A stretch of 10,095 nucleotides of DNA. Source: an uncultured Clostridia bacterium (lineage in GTDB: Bacteria; Bacillota_A; Clostridia; TANB77; CAG-508). Below are positions 1-6,211 of this stretch, piece by piece; within the stretch, counting starts at the first letter, position 1; each line of letters starts with the position of its first letter. The notes below the pieces were generated by a model that saw only the letters and a list, made by a program, of their open reading frames with translations, made no database searches and had not been told where the DNA came from. The stretch is from the NCBI GenBank assembly GCA_944393165.1, contig CALXZF010000144.1:1-10095 (forward strand), read 5' to 3'. The translations under genes were made by a program, and so were the position numbers.

Positions 1-798
1 GAAATAGATGATATAAAAGCTGAAATGAAAATAGAGAATGATAAATGGCTTGAAGAAAATGCGACAGACATATATATACAGAGTAAAAAAATACAATTAC
101 ATGGGTATGAAGCCAAAAACAAAAAAGATTCAAAAGTATGGGTTATTGCAGTACATGGATACACTGATTCGGCATATTTTATGGTTCCAGCAGCTAAAAT
201 GTTTATGAGTTATGGGTATAATGTTTTAATGCCAGACTTAAGAGCACATGGAAAAAGCGACGGCAAATATATAGGAATGGGGTGGCCGGACAGATTAGAT
301 ATACTAAATTGGATAGATTATTTAATTGCAACTTATGGAAATATAAAAATTATTTTGTATGGAATTTCAATGGGTGCAGCCACTGTTATGATGACTAGTG
401 GCGAAAAATTATCAAGCAATGTTAGAATGGTAATTGAAGATTGCGGATATACATCAGTATGGGATGAATTTGCTTATGAGCTTAAATATCTATTCCATAT
501 GCCAACTTTTCCAGCACTGTATAATGCTAACCTTATTACTAAGATTAAAGCAGGTTATTCATTAAGAAAAGCATCAGCTGTTAAACAGATAAAGAAATCG
601 GTAACACCTACTCTATTTATTCATGGAGACCAAGATAAATTTGTACCAACATATATGGTAGACAAGTTATATGATGCAGCAAAGTGTCCAAAAGAAAAAT
701 TAATTATAAAAAATGCCGGTCATGCAGAATCACAAGCAGTAGATTCTCAAAAATATTGGCACACTGTAAGAAAATTTATAAAAAGATATTTGTTTTAA
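1..798 (+). CDS. YqkD-like alpha/beta hydrolase, 5' end outside the window
   Basis: Serine hydrolase of the alpha/beta-hydrolase fold; YqkD-like members are usually about 300 residues with an N-terminal membrane segment, and their substrate is not established. The frame is open from base 1. The first ATG (base 25) has no Shine-Dalgarno before it, so the true start and probably a membrane anchor lie upstream. Counting from that ATG, I see the oxyanion-hole VHGY at 43-46, DLRAHGKSDG at 71-80, the nucleophile elbow GISMGA with Ser115, the acid Asp204 in IHGDQDKFVP, and the catalytic His233 in NAGHAE. The triad is complete and the C-terminus looks intact (ends FIKRYLF). The segment GMGWPDRLDILNW and the EDCGYTSVWDEF block are, from memory, typical of this clostridial/bacillar group. 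The stop codon directly abuts a palindromic repeat at 799. Family call is secure; substrate unknown. Confidence 0.88.
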   Translation, partial: EIDDIKAEMKIENDKWLEENATDIYIQSKKIQLHGYEAKNKKDSKVWVIAVHGYTDSAYFMVPAAKMFMSYGYNVLMPDLRAHGKSDGKYIGMGWPDRLDILNWIDYLIATYGNIKIILYGISMGAATVMMTSGEKLSSNVRMVIEDCGYTSVWDEFAYELKYLFHMPTFPALYNANLITKIKAGYSLRKASAVKQIKKSVTPTLFIHGDQDKFVPTYMVDKLYDAAKCPKEKLIIKNAGHAESQAVDSQKYWHTVRKFIKRYLF

Positions 799-934
799 CT
801 GGGACAGGGGGACGGAGCAATCGTCCCAAAACTGAGACAAGGGGACAGACCTAAATGATTTTTAAACAAAAAAAGAAAACAAGTCTGTCCCCATGTCCCA
901 AAATTGGGACAAAAGCTCCGTCCCCCTGTCCCAG
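799..934. repeat. REP/BIME-like nested palindrome of GGGAC/GTCCC units
   Basis: The outer arms are perfect 20-bp inverted repeats: CTGGGACAGGGGGACGGAGC at 799-818 and its complement at 915-934. An inner perfect 10-bp pair, GGGGACAGAC (841-850) with GTCTGTCCCC (883-892), encloses a 32-nt A-rich loop. The segments between the arms (819-839 and 894-914) also pair partly, both carrying CGTCCCA- or TGTCCCA-like units. The element is GC-rich in an AT-rich region. It begins on the base after the hydrolase stop and ends 3 nt before the tmk Shine-Dalgarno. GGGACAGGGGGACGG-type units resemble dispersed intergenic repeats I recall from Firmicutes, some associated with REP-associated tyrosine transposases; that link is from memory. 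In RNA it would form a very stable hairpin between the two genes. Confidence 0.8.
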
Positions 935-951
935 CTTGGAGGAGGAAAAAA

Positions 952-1629
952 ATGAAACAAGGTAAATTATTTGTAATAGACGGAACTGACGGAAGTGGTA
1001 AACAAACGCAACTTCAAAAACTAAAAGAAAGGTTTGAAAAAGAAGGCGTAGATTATAGAGCAGTGAGCTTCCCAAATTATGATAGCGAATCATCGGCTTT
1101 AGTGAAAATGTATTTAAATGGGGATTTTGGGGATAACCCTCAAGCAATAAGCCCATATATTGCATCTACATTCTATGCAGCAGATAGGTATGCCACTTTT
1201 AAAACAGGATATGAAGAATATTATAACAATGGTGGAATTATTTTAGCAGACAGATATACTACATCTAATATGGTTCATCAAGCTGGAAAAATAAAAGATG
1301 ATGACGAAAGAGAGAAATTTTTAAATTGGCTATGGGATTTCGAGTTTAATTTGTATGGATTACCTGTACCAACACAAGTATTTTTCTTAAATATGCCAAC
1401 AGAATATGCACAAAAATTAATGGAAACAAGAGAGAATAAGATAACACATGAGGAGAAAAAAGATATTCATGAAAGAAATAAGGAACATTTACAAGATGCA
1501 TATAATGAAGCATGCAAATTAGTAAAAAAATATAACTGGAGCGAAATACATTGTGTAGAAAATGGAAAGATAAGAAGTATAGATGATATTCATGAAGAAG
1601 TTTTTGAGCAAGTGAGAAAGTATGTATAG
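952..1629 (+). CDS. tmk: Thymidylate kinase family protein (dTMP kinase-like), variant P-loop
   Basis: Probable nucleoside monophosphate kinase converting dTMP to dTDP with ATP in the cytoplasm. The 225-residue product (usual for Tmk, about 205-230) starts with a P-loop GTDGSGKQT at residues 11-19, followed by a Q20-containing helix. DRY motifs occur at 79-81 (AADRYA) and 100-102 (ADRYTTSNM); the second matches the conserved DRY/H substrate-site motif of thymidylate kinases. LNMPTEYAQKLMETR (146-160) fits the strand before the LID region. The usual REPGGT-type segment after the first FP is replaced by FPNYDSESSAL (40-50), so this is a divergent subgroup and could be another deoxynucleoside (mono)phosphate kinase. 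I chose ATG 952 because GGAGGAGG at 938-944 sits correctly before it; a longer frame from TTG 904 would run through the palindrome. A second palindrome begins 9 nt after the stop. Confidence 0.8.
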   Translation: MKQGKLFVIDGTDGSGKQTQLQKLKERFEKEGVDYRAVSFPNYDSESSALVKMYLNGDFGDNPQAISPYIASTFYAADRYATFKTGYEEYYNNGGIILADRYTTSNMVHQAGKIKDDDEREKFLNWLWDFEFNLYGLPVPTQVFFLNMPTEYAQKLMETRENKITHEEKKDIHERNKEHLQDAYNEACKLVKKYNWSEIHCVENGKIRSIDDIHEEVFEQVRKYV

Positions 1630-1637
1630 CATGTAGA

Positions 1638-1886
1638 TACAATTCACGGTTTACTAAGATTTCTTACAAGCTAACAGTAATGTTTTATAAAAGTGACTCG
1701 AATATGTCGGTCAAGCTGATTTTCATTGATATTCTAAAAGGAATTTTGTCAGCGCCCTCACAAGTGTGCGAGATTCCCTGACAAAATTTTTTAAGAATAT
1801 CAAACTCAAATCACATTCCATTCCATATTCTCATACTTTTATAAAACATTACTGTTAGCTGATATAGCAAATTCCTATGAATTGTA
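1638..1886. repeat. Long imperfect palindrome (about 249 bp), MITE-like or giant hairpin
   Basis: Fills most of the 360-bp gap between tmk and gatC. Nested inverted repeats share one centre: TACAATTCA (1638-1646) with TGAATTGTA (1878-1886); a perfect 26-bp pair at 1669-1694 and 1835-1860 (outer ends AGCTAACAG and CTGTTAGCT); GAATATG (1700-1706) with CATATTC (1824-1830); and an inner 26-27-bp pair at 1726-1752 and 1778-1803 with one indel and a few mismatches. A small apical stem CGC/GCG with CAC-AA-GTG tops it. The inner stem on the plus strand is followed by TTTTTT near 1786-1791, so it may also terminate tmk transcription. No ORF and no convincing target-site duplication is visible. I favour a non-autonomous mobile element over a regulatory leader. 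Confidence 0.75.
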
Positions 1887-1929
1887 ACAACACAACAGCA
1901 TAAACAACCAATGGATGTGGCTAAAAAGC

Positions 1930-1958
1930 TTGTAATTTTTGTGAAAAGTATGTATAAT
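1930..1958 (+). promoter_or_regulatory. SigA-type promoter of gatCAB
   Basis: A -35 TTGTAA (1930-1935, 4/6 to TTGACA) and a perfect -10 TATAAT (1953-1958) are separated by 17 nt. Transcription would start near 1965, giving a leader of about 25 nt before the gatC ATG at 1990. AAAGGGATGAG at 1974-1984 is a modest Shine-Dalgarno. The short leader leaves no room for a T-box or riboswitch. Confidence 0.75.
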
Positions 1959-1989
1959 GGTAAATATTGAGTGAAAGGGATGAGAGATT

Positions 1990-2280
1990 ATGGCTAATGT
2001 AAGTAAAGAAGAATTATTGCACATTGCTAACCTTGCAGATTTAGCTATTAAAGATGAAGAAGTAGATAAATACTTATCAAACCTTCAAGAAATTTTGAAT
2101 TTTGCTGAAATAGTAAACAATGCAGATACAGAAGGATTAGAAGAAACAATAGGAGAAAATGATAAATATAATGTGTTTAGAAAAGATGAGGTAAAGGTGT
2201 TTGATGATAATGAATTATTGCTTCAAAATGCAAAAGAGCAAGAAAGACATATGTTTAAAATACCAAAAGTAATTAACTAA
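1990..2280 (+). CDS. gatC: Asp-tRNA(Asn)/Glu-tRNA(Gln) amidotransferase subunit C
   Basis: Small subunit of the GatCAB complex, wrapping between GatA and GatB to stabilise the heterotrimer. The 96-residue product matches the family's usual length. Visible family features are the N-terminal helical segment SKEELLHIANLADLAI, LSNLQEILNFAEIVNNADTEG around 29-49, the FRKDEV element near 63-68, and the C-terminal LLLQNAKEQERHMFKIPKVIN. It is the first gene of a gatC-gatA-gatB operon. Its stop is 18 nt before gatA, and a strong promoter lies 32 nt before its ATG. Start choice is supported by the purine-rich AAAGGGATGAG upstream and by the absence of an alternative start. Nothing unusual was seen. 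Confidence 0.96.
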   Translation: MANVSKEELLHIANLADLAIKDEEVDKYLSNLQEILNFAEIVNNADTEGLEETIGENDKYNVFRKDEVKVFDDNELLLQNAKEQERHMFKIPKVIN

Positions 2281-2298
2281 ATTAAAAGGAGGTACGCA

Positions 2299-3768
2299 AT
2301 GGACATTACTAATTTAACAGTGCATGAGCTTCAAGATAAATTACAAAATAAAGAATTGACGAGTGAAGATATAGTACAAGCCTATGTAAATAGAATAAAC
2401 GAAAAAGAGAAAGATGTGAAAGCATTTGTCACACCTTTGTGTGATGAAGCGATGAAACAAGCAAAAAGAATAGATGAGAAAAGAAAAAATGGAGAGAAGC
2501 TATCAAGCTTAGCAGGAATTCCAATAGGAATAAAGGATAACATGTGTACAAAAGGTGTAAAAACAACATGTAGTTCAAGAATGTTAGAAGATTTTATAGC
2601 TCCATATAATGCGACAGTTGTTGAAAAGCTTGAAGGAGAAGGGCTTATAGATTTAGGAAAACTTAATATGGATGAGTTTGCAATGGGAGCATCAACAGAA
2701 TATTCATATTTCAAAAAAACTTGTAATCCTTGGAATTTGAATACTGTTCCTGGTGGGTCTTCTGGAGGTAGTGCAGCAGCAGTTGCGGCAGAGCTAGTGC
2801 CATGGGCACTTGGAAGCGACACAGGTGGTTCAATTCGTCAGCCAGCATCATTCTGCGGAGTTGTAGGATTAAAGCCTACATATGGTTTGGTTTCTAGATA
2901 TGGTTTAGTAGCATTTGCATCATCATTAGACCAAATCGGTCCAATTACAAAAGATGTAACAGATGCAGCTATTCTTCTAAATATAATTGCAGGTCATGAT
3001 GAAAAAGATACAACATCATATGAAAGTCCTAAAAAAGATTATACAAAATCATTAAAAAAAGATGTTAAAGGATTAAAAATAGGTATTCCAAAAGAATACT
3101 TTGGGGAAGGAATAAATGACGAAGTTAAACAAAAATTAGAAGAAGCAATAGAAATGTATAAAAACATGGGAGCAGAAGTAGAAGAATTCTCACTAGATAT
3201 TGCAAAATATGCTTTAGCAACATATTATATAATTGCTTGTGCGGAAGCAAGTTCAAACTTAGGTAGGTTTGACGGAATAAGATATGGACACAGAGCAGAA
3301 AACTGTAGCAATCTAAAAGAACTATATAGAAACTCAAGAAGTGAAGGATTTGGCCCAGAAGTAAAAAGAAGAATTATTCTTGGTACTTATGTACTTTCTT
3401 CTGGATATTATGATGCATACTATAAAAAAGCACAAAAGGTTCGTACATTTGTAAAAAGAGAATTTGATAAAGCTTTTGAAAAATATGATGTACTTCTTAC
3501 TCCAACATCTCCAACAGTTGCATTTGGTATTGGAACAAGGTCAAACAACCCATTAGAAATGTACTTGGCAGATATCTGTACAGTATCTGTAAACATTGCA
3601 GGACTTCCTGGTATTTCTATCCCATGCGGAGTAGATAGTAAAGGGATGCCAATAGGAATGCAAATTATAGGAAATAAATTTGAAGAAGAGAAAATATTAA
3701 ATACAGCATATGCATTTGAGCAAGAATATGGATTCCGTGACAAATACAAACCAGAATTTAAAAATTAA
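2299..3768 (+). CDS. gatA: Asp-tRNA(Asn)/Glu-tRNA(Gln) amidotransferase subunit A (glutaminase)
   Basis: Amidase-signature subunit that hydrolyses glutamine and supplies ammonia to GatB for transamidation of Glu-tRNA(Gln) or Asp-tRNA(Asn). The 489-residue length is typical. The Ser-cisSer-Lys triad is complete: Lys79 in GIPIGIKDN, Ser154 in the glycine/serine-rich [10 protein letters not shown], and Ser178 in [11 protein letters not shown]; these positions agree with those I recall for Staphylococcus aureus GatA. The motif [17 protein letters not shown] (186-202) and the stretch [10 protein letters not shown] follow. The C-terminal part contains [12 protein letters not shown] and the [10 protein letters not shown] block that completes the amidase core. 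AAAAGGAGGT (2284-2293) lies just before ATG 2299. The stop is 16 nt before gatB, consistent with one transcript. Residues look fully functional. Confidence 0.98.
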   Translation: MDITNLTVHELQDKLQNKELTSEDIVQAYVNRINEKEKDVKAFVTPLCDEAMKQAKRIDEKRKNGEKLSSLAGIPIGIKDNMCTKGVKTTCSSRMLEDFIAPYNATVVEKLEGEGLIDLGKLNMDEFAMGASTEYSYFKKTCNPWNLNTVPGGSSGGSAAAVAAELVPWALGSDTGGSIRQPASFCGVVGLKPTYGLVSRYGLVAFASSLDQIGPITKDVTDAAILLNIIAGHDEKDTTSYESPKKDYTKSLKKDVKGLKIGIPKEYFGEGINDEVKQKLEEAIEMYKNMGAEVEEFSLDIAKYALATYYIIACAEASSNLGRFDGIRYGHRAENCSNLKELYRNSRSEGFGPEVKRRIILGTYVLSSGYYDAYYKKAQKVRTFVKREFDKAFEKYDVLLTPTSPTVAFGIGTRSNNPLEMYLADICTVSVNIAGLPGISIPCGVDSKGMPIGMQIIGNKFEEEKILNTAYAFEQEYGFRDKYKPEFKN

Positions 3769-3784
3769 AATAGGAGGAGAGAGA

Positions 3785-5224
3785 ATGTCAAATACAGTTT
3801 ATGAGAAAGTAATGGGACTTGAAGTACATGCAGAGCTTTCAACCAAAACAAAAATATTTTGCTCATGCCCAACCAATTTTGGTGCAGAGCCAAATACCCA
3901 AGTATGCCCAATTTGTATGGCTATGCCAGGAACGCTCCCTGTACTAAATGAAAAAGTTGTAGAATATGCTGTAAAAGCTGGTCTTGCAACAAATTGTGAA
4001 ATTTCAAGAAATAGTAAAAACGATAGAAAAAATTACTTTTATCCAGATTTACCAAAATCTTATCAAATATCACAATATGATAAACCACTTTGCGAGCATG
4101 GATATATAGAAATAGAGGATGATGAAGGAAATCCTAAAAAAATAGGAATTACAAGAATCCACATAGAAGAAGACGCCGGAAAACTTAATCATAACGAATT
4201 TGGAGCTGGAAGCCTTGTAGATTTAAACAGAGCAGGAGTTCCATTAATAGAGATAGTATCTGAGCCAGATTTTCGTTCTGTAGGAGAAGTTGATAGATAT
4301 TTGAAAAAATTGAAATCAATACTTGAATATATTGAGGTATCAGATTGTAAAATGCAAGAAGGCTCTTTTAGAGCAGATGTTAATGTTTCAGTTAGAAAAA
4401 TGGGAGCAGAAGAATTTGGAACTAGAACAGAAATGAAAAACATGAACTCTTTTAGAGCTATAACAAGAGCTATAGAATATGAAGCTGAAAGGCAAATAGA
4501 AGTTATAGAAAATGGAGGAAAAATCGAACAGGAAACTTTAAGGTGGGATGATGTATCTGGAAAAACATTTTCAATGAGAGACAAAGAAGATGCACAAGAC
4601 TATAGATATTTTCCAGAGCCAGACCTAGTGGCAATTAGATTATCAGAAGAATACATAGAAAATATAAAAAATAATTTGCCAGAAATGCCAGAAAGTAGAA
4701 GAGAAAGATACATCCATGATTTTAAATTAACAGAAAAAGATGCACGATTATTAACTGCATCAAAGTATTTGTCTAACATGTTTGAAGCGGCAGAAAAAAT
4801 TTGTGGAAATGCTAAATCTGTTGCAAACTGGTTACTTTCAGATGTATCAAGAATATTAAACGAGAAAGAACAAGAAGCGGATGCTATTCCTTTTAAAGCA
4901 GAGCACTTAGCAAAACTAGTAGAATTAATAGATAAAGGCACAATCAGTTCTGCAATAGGTAAAAAGGTAGTAGAAGAATTAGTTGAAAATCCAAAAGACC
5001 CAGAAGAGATAATAAAAGAAAAAGGTTGGATTCAAATTTCTGACGAAGGAGCAATCAAAGAAGTAGTAGAAAAAGTTCTTAAGAATAACCCACAGTCTGT
5101 AGCTGATTACAAAGCTGGAAAAGATAGAGCTTTAGGATTTTTAGTAGGACAAGCAATGAAAGAAACAAAAGGAAAAGCAAACCCACAAATGTTAAATAAA
5201 ATGTTCTTGGAAGAATTAAAATAA
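3785..5224 (+). CDS. gatB: Asp-tRNA(Asn)/Glu-tRNA(Gln) amidotransferase subunit B
   Basis: tRNA-binding and kinase/transamidase subunit: it phosphorylates the mischarged Glu or Asp on the tRNA and replaces the phosphate with ammonia from GatA. The 479-residue length is normal. Features are VYEKVMGLEVHAEL at the N-terminus, four Cys in FCSCP (26, 28) and CPIC (41, 44) suited to zinc binding, YFYPDLPKSYQISQYD (85-100), and RIHIEEDAGK (124-133). DVNVSVR and TEMKNMNSFRA follow in the cradle domain, and the C-terminal YqeY-like tRNA-binding tail ends in KGKANPQMLNKMFLEELK. I chose ATG 3785 because AGGAGG (3772-3777) precedes it by 7 nt; a longer frame from 3710 would overlap gatA by 59 bp and add unrelated residues. 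It is the last gene of the operon, with a terminator hairpin starting 13 nt after the stop. Confidence 0.98.
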   Translation: MSNTVYEKVMGLEVHAELSTKTKIFCSCPTNFGAEPNTQVCPICMAMPGTLPVLNEKVVEYAVKAGLATNCEISRNSKNDRKNYFYPDLPKSYQISQYDKPLCEHGYIEIEDDEGNPKKIGITRIHIEEDAGKLNHNEFGAGSLVDLNRAGVPLIEIVSEPDFRSVGEVDRYLKKLKSILEYIEVSDCKMQEGSFRADVNVSVRKMGAEEFGTRTEMKNMNSFRAITRAIEYEAERQIEVIENGGKIEQETLRWDDVSGKTFSMRDKEDAQDYRYFPEPDLVAIRLSEEYIENIKNNLPEMPESRRERYIHDFKLTEKDARLLTASKYLSNMFEAAEKICGNAKSVANWLLSDVSRILNEKEQEADAIPFKAEHLAKLVELIDKGTISSAIGKKVVEELVENPKDPEEIIKEKGWIQISDEGAIKEVVEKVLKNNPQSVADYKAGKDRALGFLVGQAMKETKGKANPQMLNKMFLEELK

Positions 5225-5236
5225 AATATAGGATTT

Positions 5237-5280
5237 AAGATGAAATTACGAGTAAATAATAGTAATTTCATCTTTACTTT
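5237..5280 (+). terminator. Intrinsic terminator of gatCAB
   Basis: A perfect 13-bp stem, AAGATGAAATTAC (5237-5249) with GTAATTTCATCTT (5262-5274), has a 12-nt loop. The descending arm runs into CTTTACTTT, a modest T-rich tail. The stem is AT-rich and the tail interrupted, so efficiency may be moderate, but its position right after gatB supports the call. Confidence 0.7.
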
Positions 5281-5370
5281 GCTCTATTTACCTCAACTGG
5301 TAGAGATTGATTGCAATTTCTAATAAGAAATGTTTGACGAAATAAGTCGAAACTTGTCATACGATTTTTC
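5281..5370. other. Non-coding spacer with small hairpins, no gene recognised
   Basis: Between the gatB terminator and the next promoter I see no ORF. Two small stems occur: ATTTCT/AGAAAT around 5317-5332 and GTTT-GAC/GTC-G-AAAC around 5333-5354. CTC-AACTGGTA-GAG at 5292-5305 looks like a tRNA D-arm, but no acceptor or proper anticodon stem goes with it. At most it is a decayed tRNA relic; I assign no function. Confidence 0.4.
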
Positions 5371-5399
5371 TTGAAAAATATGCAATATTGTGTTTTAAT
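5371..5399 (+). promoter_or_regulatory. SigA-type promoter for a small transcript
   Basis: TTGAAA (5371-5376, 5/6) and TTTAAT (5394-5399, 5/6) are spaced by exactly 17 nt. Transcription would start around 5405-5407. No conventional gene follows on the plus strand; the next plus-strand signal is the terminator at 5606-5648, so this promoter would define a transcript of about 240 nt. Confidence 0.6.
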
Positions 5400-5541
5400 A
5401 TATACATAATTGCATCAATGCTTATTATTTCTAAAAAGCTTTAATTAGTAATCTGTTTATTAATTCTGGAATATTATTTTCTATATATTCACCCCTATAT
5501 AAATAATATAAAAGACACACACCCTACAAGAAAGGAGGCAT

Positions 5542-5574
5542 ATGCTCTTCAGCATGATGCAATTATATACATGA
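5542..5574 (+). CDS. Possible 10-residue peptide ORF in the small transcript
   Basis: ATG 5542 to TGA 5572-5574 encodes MLFSMMQLYT, with AAAGGAGG at 5531-5538 upstream. The 3-nt gap between Shine-Dalgarno and ATG is short; in-frame ATGs at 5554 and 5557 are 15 or more nt away. The peptide has no hydrophobic span long enough for a type I toxin and resembles nothing I know. The strong Shine-Dalgarno is the only reason to list it; it may be a decayed gene or a leader peptide. Confidence 0.2.
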   Translation: MLFSMMQLYT

Positions 5575-5605
5575 ACATATTGTAATCATCTATAAAGGTG
5601 ATTGA

Positions 5606-5648
5606 AGTCTTATAACTTGTTTGTTCTCCTTAGTTATAAGACTTTTTT
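5606..5648 (+). terminator. Strong intrinsic terminator of the small transcript
   Basis: A perfect 11-bp stem, AGTCTTATAAC (5606-5616) with GTTATAAGACT (5633-5643), is followed by TTTTTT (5643-5648) on the plus strand. The loop and descending arm overlap the last codons and the stop of the minus-strand membrane protein gene, so it acts on plus-strand transcription. On the minus strand no T-run follows the stem. Confidence 0.75.
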
Positions 5649-5875
5649 ATTGTATCAACAGCAATTGCACACATCACAAAAAATACAGCAAAAAACAAAG
5701 CTGATTTTATTAATGATATTCCAACAAAAAACAAATCTATATTATGTACAGAATGATATAGGCTTAAAATGAATGTAGCAAATAATGCAAGAACTAGACT
5801 AAACTTTAAACCTGAAAATAATACTTTTAATATAGGCTTGTTAATATCTTTCATTTTTGCAATAAACATTTTCAT
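5630..5875 (-). CDS. Small two-helix membrane protein, conserved-hypothetical type
   Basis: Function not recognised. The 81-residue product starts MKMFIAKMKDINKPILK, a basic amphipathic N-terminus. Two hydrophobic segments follow, at about 23-40 (LKFSLVLALFATFILSLY) and 47-72 (through FFVGISLIK into SALFFAVFFVMCAIAV), and a short basic tail DTIKKSYN. It looks like small clostridial membrane proteins I recall only as hypothetical. I chose ATG at 5875 because GGAGG (5882-5886) lies 6 nt upstream; the longer frame from 5926 would add residues before that signal. I found no good SigA promoter upstream, so a sporulation or other alternative sigma factor is possible but unsupported. Its 3' end overlaps the plus-strand terminator. 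Codon use and the Shine-Dalgarno support a real gene. Confidence 0.7.
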   Translation of the reverse strand: MKMFIAKMKDINKPILKVLFSGLKFSLVLALFATFILSLYHSVHNIDLFFVGISLIKSALFFAVFFVMCAIAVDTIKKSYN

Positions 5876-6015
5876 TCTCATCCTCCGTTCTTTTATTCTA
5901 AGTACAAAAATATAAATAAACAGCAATCTAATCTTATGTTAACATACTCGTTAGCTAAAATCAAAGGGAATTTAAGGAAAAAAGATAAATAGAAGTATTT
6001 TTGAATAGATGCAAA

Positions 6016-6097
6016 GAACAAAGCGACGGATGTCGCCCTTTGTTCGCGCCGATTTAGGTTTCCGACTGTAAGGAGGAAATCCTAAAGGCAATAGCGA
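6016..6097. other. Tandem bulged hairpins of unknown function
   Basis: Hairpin 1 (6016-6045): GAACAAAG/CTTTGTTC, then CGAC/GTCG, loop GGAT, with a 2-nt CC bulge. Hairpin 2 (6045-6097): CGC/GCG, GCC/GGC, TTTAGG/CCTAAA and TTTCC/GGAAA with small bulges and an 11-nt loop (6064-6074). The segment is richer in G+C than its surroundings. It lies between the rpsT terminator and the small membrane protein gene, part of a 336-bp gap whose remainder (5887-6015) shows nothing else I can name. The strand of any transcript is unclear. A structured RNA or a fragment of a dispersed repeat are both possible. Confidence 0.45.
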
Positions 6098-6104
6098 TTA
6101 TAGC

Positions 6105-6150
6105 TTTTTCTTTAATAGAAATTTCGAAGAAATTTCCTATTAAAGAAAAA
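6105..6150. repeat. Palindrome, 21-bp arms with a 3-nt loop
   Basis: TTTTTCTTTAATAGAAATTTC (6105-6125, given here as two parts: TTTTTCTTTAATAG plus AAATTTC) pairs with 6129-6150 except for one extra C, around the loop GAA. It is flanked by T on the left and A on the right, so it could act as a terminator-like hairpin on either strand. It lies directly downstream of the rpsT terminator and may serve as a back-up. Confidence 0.6.
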
Positions 6151-6175
6151 AGTTGTAAAATAAATTTACAACTTT
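6142..6175 (-). terminator. Intrinsic terminator of rpsT
   Basis: Read on the minus strand, AAAGTTGTAAA pairs with TTTACAACTTT (11 bp, 5-nt loop), running into TTTTTTCTTT. The hairpin begins 36 nt after the rpsT stop. It is the first good hairpin plus T-run downstream of the gene. Confidence 0.75.
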
Positions 6176-6211
6176 AAACTTAATAAAAAACTGTGCACAA
6201 TCTTTTATTAC

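Larger units (their letters stand above)
5406..5648 (+). ncRNA. Putative small structured RNA with a 10-codon ORF
   Basis: Bounded by the promoter at 5371-5399 and a strong intrinsic terminator. The 5' segment TACATAATTGCATCAATGCT (5403-5422) is complementary to 5551-5569 (AGCATGATGCAATTATATA) with one bulge and one mismatch, so the RNA can fold into a long-range stem closing a 128-nt loop. The same right arm can instead form a local hairpin ATGCT-CTTC-AGCAT (5542-5555) that buries an AUG. The two pairings exclude each other. A further stem AATCATC/GGTGATT (about 5584-5604) precedes the terminator. A very good Shine-Dalgarno (AAAGGAGG, 5531-5538) sits between. I do not recognise a known RNA family. 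It could be a small regulatory RNA, the messenger of a decayed type I toxin, or a leader whose downstream gene is lost. Confidence 0.4.

Noticed and set aside
904..951. Upstream TTG extension of the kinase frame
   Set aside because: It runs through the palindromic repeat arm, and the Shine-Dalgarno at 938-944 clearly serves ATG 952.
851..1165. Minus-strand ORF of about 100 codons opposite the kinase start
   Set aside because: It is a shadow frame crossing the palindrome and the kinase coding sequence, with no Shine-Dalgarno and no recognisable protein features; the same holds for the long antisense frames inside gatA, gatB and orfB.
1630..1989. T-box or riboswitch controlling gatCAB
   Set aside because: No T-box sequence (TGGNACCGCG-like) is present, and the promoter at 1930-1958 leaves a leader of only about 25 nt.
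3710..3784. Longer GatB reading frame starting inside gatA
   Set aside because: The added 25 residues do not look like GatB, while ATG 3785 has a proper AGGAGG 7 nt upstream and gives the family's usual N-terminus.
5285..5360. tRNA-like stretch with a D-arm motif (CTC-AACTGGTA-GAG) and a TCGAA-like segment further on
   Set aside because: No 7-bp acceptor stem, the anticodon region does not form a 5-bp stem with a 7-nt loop, and the D-arm to T-loop distance is about a dozen bases too long. At best a decayed relic.
5406..5648. Active type I toxin gene
   Set aside because: The only ORF with a Shine-Dalgarno is 10 codons and lacks a membrane-spanning stretch; no promoter-driven antisense antitoxin could be recognised.
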